From the NCBI GenBank assembly GCA_014621425.1, contig JAANBB010000534.1, positions 1-24,197 on the forward strand: a stretch of DNA of 24,197 nt. Reading direction: 5' to 3'. The stretch's first letter is position 1. Each line of letters starts with the position of its first letter. Under the pieces are notes generated by a model. The model was not told the DNA's origin. It searched no databases and saw nothing but the letters and a program-made list of their open reading frames with translations. The translations under genes and the position numbers were made by a program. Origin of the DNA: Cylindrodendrum hubeiense. Lineage: Eukaryota > Ascomycota > Sordariomycetes > Hypocreales > Nectriaceae. This document shows positions 8,901 to 18,700 of this stretch, one piece after another.

Positions 8901-11055
8901 TTTATTATTAAAAGTCTAGTATAAATTATATATATTATACTAATAATTCCCTTACTTTCTATAATAAATACTAATAAATTATCTTAACCTATCCTATTCT
9001 CTAAAAGCCCTTATAGTATAATATAATAAAAAATAATATAGACCTATATATATATATATTATATAAGCCTCTATATATTATATTATATATCTAGATCTAT
9101 ATTATCTCCATAATGTATATTAGGAACCTACTAAGTATTATTATTAATATCTAAAGTATTTCTCATAACTCCTCTACCTTTTACCTATAAGCTTATACTA
9201 TTTTAATCTTATATAGGTATATATTACCTATTCTATCTATTTCACTTACTCTACCTAAAATCTATTCCTTCTATTATTTCTTTAATTCTAATATTTATTT
9301 TAATATCTAATCCTTTCTATAAATAACCTAATTATTACACTTATCCCGTAAAAATAAATAATTAATACAAATTTTACTATAATTATCCTCTATCTTTAAT
9401 TACTTAATCTTAGATAATACCTCCACATAATTATCTCTAATTATTATTAATTTATATAATATTAATCTAGCTTCCTACATGAGTATATATATTATCTCTG
9501 ATAATTAACTTATTATAATATAAATAGAGTGATATATAATTATATTACCTTACTAGTTAATAATACCACCTATAACTATTTTATACTAGATCTTTATCCT
9601 ATATATTCATATATTATATATCTAATCTATTAGTATTAGCTCTAAATTATCCCTTTCTAATATATATATTATAAAATAGTATGACTTCCTCTATATAATC
9701 TAATACATATCTTCTACCTTCTTATATACTTACTCTTCTTTTATTACCTTTATTTTCTCTATTATTTTATCCTCGTACTCTAGATATAATTAGTATAAAA
9801 CTAATATTTATATTACTTTAATTATATTTGAGTATTTAGGAATGTATTTAGCTAGCTTAATCTATTTACCCTTATTATTAATACCTATAATAACTAACTT
9901 ACTTAATAGTATATTATTATAATAATTCTATTTAAACTAATAATTAAGTATATTAATAAGTATATCCAAGTATAGCTATTCTATCTTTTTATTATCTAGT
10001 CCCTTCTACTATACTAATCTCACTATAATCTCCTCAATAACACTTTCAAAATCATCTAATATATTACCTTATCATACTATTAGTCTATATAGTGACCTTT
10101 TATCCTTTTCTTAACTCTCTATCTATTACTAAATACATACTAATATCCTCCAGTATCCTTTATATTACACCTATAATTTATCTTCTAGTTAATTATCAAA
10201 TAGCTTATCTAGCTTAATATAGATATCCTTCTATTTAATCTAATATAGTGTGGCTAACCTAACTATTCTCTATATAGATATAGCTTATACTTGGTTAGCT
10301 ATTCGTTTAAATACCTTGTATATAATCTATAGTATTAGTTTATTATCCTTAATAGGAACTATAAATAATAGTAATTCCTTTTTCACTTTAAATCACTATA
10401 GATAATTATCCTATCCTATTCTCTCTACTTATATATTTAGCTCTTTCTTTTTATTTATTATTTTAATTTCCTCCTCTTTTATAATATTAAATCTATTAAC
10501 CTATCCCCGGTATATTCTTATTAACTATTCTATTATACTCTCTGTTAACCTAAGTACTTAATATTATCTAACTAGTAATTTAATAACCCTCCCTATCTTA
10601 AATTATTAATTAGCTTTATAATTCTTGAAAAATCATTAATAATATATACTCTCTCTCTATAGAATTATATACAGTTCCTTTAATTTCTCTTTAATATTAT
10701 TACCCTTTTCCTAATTATTTTCTTATATATGTTTATAATAATAATAGTACTAGATATTATACTTAGTTCTAATACTATAATCATAAATATAATATTATAA
10801 TCTGTTTGTTTTTGGGGGCTTAATATATAAAATTGAGTTAATTATTAGTAATAAGAATAGAAAGTCACCTAATCTGGCCTAACTGTGAATAATTCCTAGA
10901 ATAATATCTATTACTATAATAATTATATTAACCTTCTTTTCTAGGATCACTTTATATTTCCTCTAGATATAGCTTTAAACCTTATTAGTAATATATATAA
11001 TCTTACAAATCTTACAAATAATAATAGGAAACTCTAGGATATAGATAAATAGTTC
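6000..11055 (-). pseudogene. TLH-A: telomere-linked RecQ helicase, RIP-inactivated
   Basis: A decayed gene read toward the telomere, near full length (about 1,680 codons). The N-terminus has an OrsD-like C2H2 finger (ICKICK...IQRKYK, about 10,960-11,020) and the family phrase KPPK (about 10,814). A middle domain follows (box FIGQQDYKL near 8,840-8,870; IQRIVRLATLYQIK near 10,260). RecQ motifs are motif I at 7,930-7,959 (reads LNIDRDKS for GTGGGKS), motif II at 7,663-7,686 (IINKYYFIL for DECH), then IIYTK, LGLEINILDM and motif VI at 7,012-7,047 (QESKWVGRDRK). A Cys-rich tail (GYFNCGISQQICN) lies at 6,301-6,345. Dozens of in-frame TAA/TAG/TGA fall where Gln, Trp or Arg is expected. From 7,960 to 6,000 I saw no frameshift. 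The family is described as RecQ-like helicases beside fungal telomeres. Start and stop are approximate. It cannot make protein. Confidence 0.9.
7000..7965 (-). other. RecQ helicase core of TLH-A (motifs I-VI)
   Basis: Read in one frame, this stretch holds all helicase motifs in order. Upstream is a GNQKKIIRAII segment (family FRGxQxxAI). Then come Walker A, a hydrophobic motif Ia region, the DEAH-type box (INKYY), the LTAT-type motif III (reads LTIDN), motif IV (GKVIIYTK), motif V and motif VI. At motif I, ACA to ATA, GGT to GAT and GGA to AGA account for TGGGKS becoming IDRDKS, which is pure transition damage. Catalytic residues are lost at motifs I, II and VI. Confidence 0.9.
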
Positions 11056-12039
11056 TATAGTATAAATAAGATATATATATAGAAAATAAGATAATTTTAA
11101 TTACTTACAATTAAAAAAAAGGTCAAGTTTAATTAATAGTATTTAAAGTTATATTATTCTCTATTATGGGGAATAAAAAGCTAGAGTATAATAGTACTCT
11201 TTTTCTTTTTATTAATCTGAATATTAACTTAGCTTAAATATCTAGGAAATGGGTAATATTAGGTTAGTATTGATATTTTTTTACTTTTCTTCTTACAGTT
11301 ATTATCTTAAATTCTGATTCTAAGCTAATTATAACCCTATTAGCTAGAATAACTCCTAATACTTACTAAATAATAAATCTAATATATATACCTTTACTAT
11401 CTACTATTAATACCTAAAATGTTTTATAATTATACTATAAAGTCTAGTGCTTATAGCTATATATTTTTTTCTTCTTTTTACCTCCTTAATATTAATAAAT
11501 CCTTTAAATTATTGTTTTTTAATAAATTTATATCCCTATCTTTACTAGTATAGTAGGGTATTTGTATAGGATTTATAGGATTTATTAAGAAATATTAGTC
11601 AGAGAATAAGAGTGAGAATACTATATTTCTCCCCTAAATAGTATTTAATATAATTATTATCTATTTTTAATATATAACTATAATATATGTAAATAATTAC
11701 TAGTTTAGGGAAATTAAAATATAAATATAATTTTTATAATATCTATATCTAGTTTAGAGTGATTTTTTATATTATAAGAGTAATATTTAAGAGATTAATA
11801 GATATAATCTTATAATATACTTTATCTTACCTTAAAGAATGTCTAATAGAAGCTTTATTCATATCATACTCTTAGAATAGTTAATAAAATTTACTAGAAT
11901 AGCACAGGCTATTATATTAAGAATAGGCTTTATTTTGCGTTTTTAGAAACATAATTAGTCTAGGAATAGAGCCCGTTCCAATTTGCGAAAACTATATAGG
12001 ATCTTTAGAGCTATAATTAGTCTAAAACCAGAAACAGGC
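11056..12039. other. Spacer between TLH-A and TLH-B
   Basis: AT-rich sequence with no recognised gene on either strand. It should contain the promoter side of TLH-A. Small direct repeats occur (GATTTATAGGATTTAT near 11,568-11,583). The right end (11,935-12,060) is less AT-rich and holds a 62-bp near-duplication, listed separately. Expected C-terminal motifs of TLH-B are not visible here. Confidence 0.5.
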
Positions 12040-12065
12040 CCCATTCTCAAATTTAATTATAGAAT
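11942..12065 (+). repeat. 62-bp tandem near-duplication
   Basis: Two copies start TTTAGAAACATAATTAGTCTA (11,942) and TTTAGAGCTATAATTAGTCTA (12,004). Each is followed by a GAATAGAGCCCGTTCC or GAAACAGGCCCCATTC segment and an AATTTGCGAA or CTCAAATTTAA end. The GC content is higher than in the surroundings. It lies where TLH-B stops being recognisable, so it may mark a recombination or insertion boundary. Function unknown. Confidence 0.65.
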
Positions 12066-15000
12066 AGAATAATAATATAACTCTTATTAAAGAATATTAT
12101 CTTAAGTAATCCCCGGACCTGAATACTCTTAATATATACTATAAACACTTTACTAATAGTTATATTAGTACTTACTATAACTAATTATATATCCTATTAA
12201 TATTTAATGTACTCTTCCTTGACTTTACTATATTAATATATATAATTAATCCCGAAATCCTATACTTAAATAACTAAGTTCTTAGCTAATATAATAAACA
12301 GTATCACTATAATATTTATTAAGCTACTAGATCTACTCTCTTCTTTAAGAAGAGCTAATAATAAAAAGAAAATACTCTTACTACTACTAATTAGGAATAT
12401 AATAATAAATATATCATTCTGGGTATTATTATTATATATTACTATAATATAATATATACTCTCTTACTATTACTCTAATTTCCAGCTTATACCTTCTCCT
12501 AATAATCTTTTAAGTTTAAGATCAACTCTAAGCTTATTAACTAGTATTACTATTATTAAACTATTATTATTACTATCTTATTCTAGATTCTAAGAATAAG
12601 TATAATAGTAATTAGTATACTTTCCTATTAAACCTTTTCTATATTATCTATCTCTATATAATACTAATAGATTATATATATACCTAGGTCTACTATAATA
12701 GGGGATAATTATTAGTAATAATAATAATATCCTTCTTAACTATAAGTGATTATAGAATCTTCATAATCTAATCTAATATATATTAACAGTCAAATTTACT
12801 AATAATCTACAATCTCTTATTATAATAATATTATCTCTTCCTATTTAGTAATAACAGGTTCTCAAACTTATTTACTAATCACTTCCTCTATCTGAATTCA
12901 TTATTAGTATAGCTAAGAAACTAATATTATAGCTAGCTAATTTCCTGGAAGTTTAAAATCATCTCTAGTTATAATTAACCGGGGAAGAGAATATTAACCA
13001 TATAGTAATTATATATAATAAGATTACTATATATTACTTGGAGATCCTAGATATACTCTACCTACTATTATTTATAGGATTTACCTATTAACAGATTAAT
13101 ATATTTATTATTATTATTATTACCCCTAGTCTTAATAGTATTAAGCTTATTCTACTAAATAACCAAGTCCTTAATATAATATCCGAATTTAATAATAATA
13201 TACTAATAGCTAGAAATAGTAAGATTAACATATAAATACTTACTAGTTAATAGACTTAACTACTTACTTAAATCCTTTATTACTTAGAGCCCCTTTTTAG
13301 CTAACTTCCAGAGCTATAGACCAAGCTTATTAAATAGTCCATAGATATCAGAGAGCTTATATATAACCTATTCAAATAATAATAGCTATATAATATATAT
13401 AACTATTACCAAGTTTAAGTATTCTAATAAGAATTATACTATTAAGTGACCATAGCCTGTGGTGCCCTTACTTTTATTATAATCTATAACTATCATAACC
13501 TAACTATTAAAGATAAATATATTCTTCATTAATTCCTTAATATTATAATATTTAAGTATTACTATCTTTAGCCTATAATCAGACTATCCAAGCTATATAT
13601 ACACTATAAAGATAAAATTAGCCCTAAACTGTTTTATATCCGCGATAAACTCCTATATTACTTACTATTAGTACTCATATCAGACCTAGTTATTACTATC
13701 CTTAACCACCCTCCAGAATGTTTAGCTAATAAGCTTAGCTATCTTCCCGGCTCCTAGCTTAAACTATATATTCTTATAATTAGTTATAAATAACTAACCG
13801 GGCCCTTTATAGACCAAGTTATCCATAATATCTCTTAGTCAGATTATAGACTTTATCTCTACCCACTAATCACCCATAAACTTATCAAATAACTTCTCGG
13901 TCTTAATAGCTACTATCTATGCGATCTATTAGAAGTTAGCTACCCAGATCCACTCACCCTAGTAATTAAATGTCTTCCCATCACTTTCCCAAGCTAGCCA
14001 CACTAACCTACCTTCCTAGTTATAGTACCCTCACCTATATATTATCCACTAGATAATAATACTAAATAATATATATAATCTGTCTACGAGCTATTGTTAA
14101 TACCCCTCCTAAAAGCGGGCAATAGCTTCAAAACTGGCCGCCTCACGCTCCTTGAAGCTGTTTCTATTACTATTACTATTGCTATTACTATTACCATTGC
14201 CATTACCATTACTATTACCTCCTAGGTCCGGGTCCAAGTCCGAGTTATCCTCCTTATTACTATTCAAGTCATACTAGATATCTTAGAAGAAATACTCAAG
14301 TATCAAGACATAATCATACTATAAGAAGCTAGTGAGAAAGTGGGTGTACAAGTAATATAATATCCACCCCTCGATCTTATACAGGATGGTAAGAATAGCT
14401 ATAAAGTGGAATAACAGGTTCTAATATCACTTACTATAAAGCTTTTACTTGAATAAACTAATATAGAATATAAAGATAATATTATTAAGTATATTCTAGT
14501 CCAGATTATAATCACAATTATCTTTATCCTTATCCTTATCACTATTACTATTATTACCACTATAATAAGTCTTAATAATAATAAGAATATCAAGCTAATA
14601 TATTATTACTTTAAATATATCCTATTATCTATCTATAAACTAGATACTATACTTAGCCCTAGCCCTTTTATATTTAAGTGATTAGATCTAGGTATAGTAA
14701 TAGAGATATTATTACTAGCATAACCTATACCAATCTATTAATATAATCTCCTATTTCTAGTTAAATAATTTACTTAATAATTAAAATAGATTGATATTAG
14801 ATAATTATTTAAGTGTATCTTCTAATATTTAATTAAATTACTCTATATATCTTATTAACTTCTAGTTAAAGCTAGTAGTAAGTTATTATAACTATCAGTT
14901 AGCTTTAATCTCCTCCTCTTATTATAGCTATCTCTCTATTATCTTAGGACTTAATAACTAACTAACTATATAGAGTATTTTCCTATCCTTCCCCTATAAA

Positions 15001-15790
15001 TAGATAACTCACTTTATAAACTTAACCTATACTAACTTACTATTTATATTACCTAATACCTTAATATTTATCTATCACTTTTCCTCTATCTCAGCTAGCT
15101 ATTACTTATAAATAAGTATAATCTTCACAAACTCTCAAGCTATTCTCTATCCTCCACCTACTCTCTTATTCTTATTATTATCCTCACTATCCTTATTATC
15201 CTCACTATACTCACTATCCTTACTATCCTCCTTATTATAATAGTCTTTATTATTATCCTTAATAGGGAGTTAGCTAGTAATAGTATCTCTTATAATCTAA
15301 TACTAAATATAAAGACCTTTAAGAAATACCTAGAATATAATAACTTCCTATCTAGGTCTATCTCTAATTACTAGACTAGTATACTTATTGCGGTATGTGG
15401 TTATATTATTCTAATTCTAGATAAGAAATAGATAGTCTATATATATATATCTGAAATCCCTATATAATCTGAAATACTTAATTAGGTTATTATAATTCTC
15501 GGGCAGAGAAATATTACTAGGATCTTAGAATAACTAGACAGATTTTATGAATATTAATATTATCTATAATTCTTCCCTCCTAATCTTATACCAGTTCTAA
15601 AAGTATATCTTAACTATCTTAATACTTAGTCCTATTATAATATAGTATTAAAGACAGACTAAGAGCTATAGTGGAGTATATACTTTAATAGTCTCTTCTA
15701 GTATAAATAGTAATATTTTCTCTATTACTCTTTTCTCTATAATCTTATCTTTAAGATAGGTAGACTAAGAGAAAGGGGAGGGGGAAGGAA
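12040..15790 (-). pseudogene. TLH-B: telomere-linked RecQ helicase, 3'-truncated and RIP-inactivated
   Basis: Second relic, same orientation. Reading 15,790 to 13,000 in essentially one frame gives an OrsD-like N-terminus (VCLQYYIIIG...FQNWYKI, about 15,580-15,665), a second His-pair segment (ITTYRNKY), a WxxYLxGKD block (about 14,990) and a coiled-coil-like QLQQEEEIKAN stretch (about 14,900). An FHFIAILT block and an Asn-Ser/Asn-Gly repeat (14,160-14,226) follow. Next are GPGQLFITN (about 13,800), box LGQSDYRLK (about 13,570-13,600), NIFIFNSQVMIV and a DLQ...YS region (about 13,030). Helicase traces follow: a KRFNRK region (12,640), motif II as VIVREYILYY (about 12,440-12,475) and a weak motif IV (about 12,150). 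Motifs V-VI and the Cys-rich tail are not found, so the 3' end is lost or scrambled. Damage is milder at 13,600-14,400 than elsewhere. TLH-B is a different subfamily from TLH-A. Confidence 0.85.
14160..14226 (-). repeat. Asn-Ser/Asn-Gly codon repeat inside TLH-B
   Basis: A trinucleotide-based repeat (AAT AGT / AAT GGT / AAT AGC on the minus strand) encodes an Asn-Ser/Asn-Gly linker of about 20 residues. It follows an acidic stretch (EDNSDLDPDL) and precedes the conserved FKEREAASFEAIARF block. It is a disordered linker between the N-terminal and middle domains. The run is unusually intact compared with flanking RIP-damaged codons. Confidence 0.85.
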
Positions 15791-15970
15791 TAGTATAATT
15801 TAGAATATTAGAAGTTAAAAGCCTTATATTTTAATAGAGAGCATTCAAAATTAGAATAAAAGCATTATAAGAAAGAGAGATAAAAAATTAAGGAAGATAG
15901 TAGGAAAAAAAAGAACAAAAAACTAAGAAGAGAGGAAGAGAAGGAAAGAGAAAAGGAAAAAAAAGATTAT
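15765..15970 (+). other. Purine-rich tract upstream of TLH-B
   Basis: Nearly all A and G on the plus strand, with GGGGAGGGGG near 15,775 and long GGAAAGAGAAAAGG-type runs to 15,970, so the TLH-B sense strand is polypyrimidine here. Fungal promoters often have CT-rich tracts just upstream of the start codon, so this fits a former TLH-B promoter or leader. Nothing more specific can be read. Confidence 0.55.
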
Positions 15971-16199
15971 CAAGCTAACACTTTTAACTTCAAAACCTAA
16001 GCTCATTTACATAAAAGAAAAGAAATAGCAAGTTATCATCAGGTAATAAACTATAAAGCTAATAGGGACTCGGATATCCCACTTAAATTTAGTATTTAGA
16101 CTAATTACCAATCTTATCTTATATAAAATTTATTTTACATAAATCTTACCCTTACTATCCCACGTACCCTCTAATTTTACTTATAACTTAACCCTTAAT
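15971..16199. other. Short spacer between TLH-B and TLH-C
   Basis: AT-rich spacer between the 5' side of TLH-B and the 3' end of TLH-C, including a slightly more GC-rich patch near 16,060-16,085 (GGGACTCGGATATCCC). No gene or RNA seen. Confidence 0.5.
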
Positions 16200-16230
16200 A
16201 ATTCCAGATCTGTCTATTTATACTAAACAG

Positions 16231-16270
16231 GATATAGATTAGTGGATAGAGATATAGATTAGTAAATAGA
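16231..16270 (+). repeat. 20-bp tandem duplication at the TLH-C 3' end
   Basis: GATATAGATTAGTGGATAGA is followed immediately by GATATAGATTAGTAAATAGA. The copies differ by two G-to-A changes. The pair sits at the last readable codons of TLH-C. Confidence 0.85.
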
Positions 16271-16949
16271 TCTCTATATAAGTAATTATAGATATTATTA
16301 TCCCTTTATATTAATATCTTTAATTATATACCTTTTACTACTTACTCTTTATTATATCTTTTTCCTATATATTATATAGCTCTTATAATATTAAATAGCC
16401 CATATAATATGTAAAGTCCTCTATTACCCTATTTCACTATAGGAATCTATCTATCTAAATAGTAAAACTGAATATATTCTTTCTCTACCTATTTATCTTA
16501 ATAATATTAGTATACTAAATACTAGAATAAGCTTAATTCTTAATATTCCTAGATTAATAAAATATATAACTATTATTATCTCACTCTTTTAGTCTCTATT
16601 TAAACTTCTTAAATTCCTCTTATTCTTTTAGGTTATTAGTGATTATTTGATTTCTAGCTATTTATATTATTAATTCTTACACTTATATATCTATCTCTTC
16701 CTTATCTTTAGAGATATTTATATCTTCTAAGATAATAATTTTATTATAGGCTTAATAGATATTATATAATTCCTTCTCTTCCTTATAACTCTCTTAATTT
16801 ATCTATCTATTTATAATAGAATCCAGAATTATATAATAATAAACTTATCTACTAATATAATTATTAATAACTATACTTTCCCTAATTAAATATTATATTT
16901 TCTATATACTCTCTTTAATATCTATATAGAGAATAATAGCCTTATTCTA

Positions 16950-17860
16950 TAGATTATCTTAACTAGCTTGTCTATTTTATTATATATAATTAGCTATTTA
17001 AAATAGTATCTTAATATATAAAATAAGTTAGATATTAGGAATATTAATACTAAGACTAAGAGTATTTATTATTATAATTACTCTGCTATTATTATATTAA
17101 TCTTATTTTAATTTACTTATCTAAACTTATAATCTCTTTACTTTATTATCTCTTATATTAATTTCTTAATAATAAATATTATAACCTAATTTCTCTATTA
17201 GAGCTTCTATAATCTCTACCTATTAATAATATATAATAATCTTAATAAGCTATAGATATTCTTATAGCTTTTAATTAAGAAACTCTCTTATTATTAAGGT
17301 TATTATTATTATAATCTCTTAAGTATTTACTATAAGGATTAACTAAATATTATATATAATATTTATATATATAATATTTATCCAGATTATAATAATATCC
17401 TCTTATCTTATATTAATAAGATTAAAGAGTGTATTCTTTTAAGTAAATAGGAATATAATAATAAGATAGACTATTTACACTTTAATTAGTACTAAGTTTT
17501 TAAGTTCTTATAATTTTAGTTAAAATGCTTTTATATTTTTAAGAATAGTATAATCTTTATTAATTATAAATTAATCTAATTATATTATACTCTATAATAA
17601 CTTAATATAATCTTAAAAACACTTTATTATTATTAACTTTAATATTATAAAAATAATTAAGATATTTCCTAGAATCTTATTACTTCTTCACTTAGTATAG
17701 GAGATATTTAATTTCTAGTAATAATAAAGTATATTATCTTAGAGAGATACTAATAATATAATAATTACTATAATCCCTCTAGGATAACTAGTAACTAGTA
17801 ATATAAAATAAAGACTTTTTCTAATATTAGTCCTTATTATTATTATTACTAGACTTATAT
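16950..17860 (-). other. RecQ helicase core of TLH-C (motifs I-VI)
   Basis: All six canonical RecQ motifs are readable in one uninterrupted frame. Stops fall only where Gln, Trp or Arg is expected, and key residues are altered by transitions (Gly to Arg/Ser/Asn, Cys to Tyr, Ala to Thr, Thr to Ile). This is the clearest single demonstration in the window that the block was a helicase gene and that point mutation, not indel decay, killed it. Confidence 0.9.
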
Positions 17861-18700
17861 TTATTATAATTAATTTTACTATTACTTATTATTTATTTTA
17901 GAAGTGGATCTGGTTATTATATAAGTAATATAACTTATAATTAATATTAATTCACTATAAGATCTTCTATTATCTAAGCTAGAGTTCTTATATAGCTTTA
18001 TAATATAATAATAGATTCTTCTACTTATATCCTAGCTTAAGTATATTCCCAAATTCTTAGATAGCTAATAGGAATCTAAGGAGTTAGTATTATTCTTGGC
18101 TAATAAATTGAAAATTAATATAATATTTATTTATCTTAAAGTATTCTTCTATAAGTAATTATCTATAGATCAAGCCTATAATTAAGGATCTATATTTAAC
18201 TTAAATATTCTATAAGTTATCTTTATTACCCTTATTCTTATTATCACTTCTTTAACTCTTATCTATTTCTCTAATAAGAGCTAAATATACTATATTTATA
18301 TTCTGGAAATAATATCAGGTAAATATAATAGTAAGATATCTCTAATTACTAATTGTAAAGTTTTTCTTATAGCTAGGTTAACTTATTCTTCATAAAATAT
18401 AAGTTATTTAAACTGATATCTAATATAGTCTAGGGTCTAGCTTATATACTTTTTATATAACTTCTAATAATAAATCTTTACTCTCTCTAATCTCACTCTC
18501 TCTAGTCTTATTCTCTCTAGTTTCCCTAAGATTAATTAGTTTATCTAGTGTTTTCTCTATTACTTAGAGATTAATACTAAACTTATTAATATCCTAGGTA
18601 TTAGTTTAGGCTTTCTCCTAATAGGGTAAAATAAGTTAAAGATAAAGGATAATCTTAATATCTATTTAATAATATTTAATTATATACTTTAGCTAATAAA

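Larger units (their letters stand above)
16200..18700 (-). pseudogene. TLH-C: telomere-linked RecQ helicase, N-terminus missing, RIP-inactivated
   Basis: Third relic, same orientation, read in one frame from about 18,600 to 16,200 with no frameshift seen. In order: a middle-domain end (YILWR for FLWP; LTIIFTWYYF; an IQVKY...GLIYRQL segment; FISQE), an FQNKQQVIVKLI lead-in, motif I at 17,805-17,831 (TNIRKSLYF for TGGGKSLLF), and motif Ia (IIVIIILLVSLQDN). Motif II follows at about 17,551-17,575 (FIINKDYTIL for DECH), then motif III (VYLIIIF), motif IV (IIIYYQQVEIIEAL), motif V (NTLSLSINIPNI) and motif VI at 16,950-16,985 (QQNRQASQDN). Next are ISRQVYYYIILDS, a Cys-to-Tyr-damaged tail (ELYNIYQ; YYMGYLILQELYN) and QYKGIIIS near the end. 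OrsD-like N-terminal sequence was not found beyond 18,700, so the 5' part is truncated or unreadable. Confidence 0.88.

Noticed and set aside
11056..11935. C-terminal half of TLH-B in the spacer
   Set aside because: The distance would fit, but none of the motif V/VI or Cys-rich tail signatures visible in TLH-A and TLH-C could be read in any minus-strand frame.
14399..14593. 64-codon open frame on the minus strand
   Set aside because: It overlaps TLH-B in a different frame. The neighbouring frame carries the conserved FHFIAILT and SGNNSNSD segments of the helicase N-terminal region.
16880..17000. Possible LINE reverse transcriptase motif A (ILYIDIKESI) on the minus strand
   Set aside because: Reading the flanks in the same frame gives RecQ motifs IV, V and VI, so the phrase belongs to the TLH-C sequence just after motif VI.
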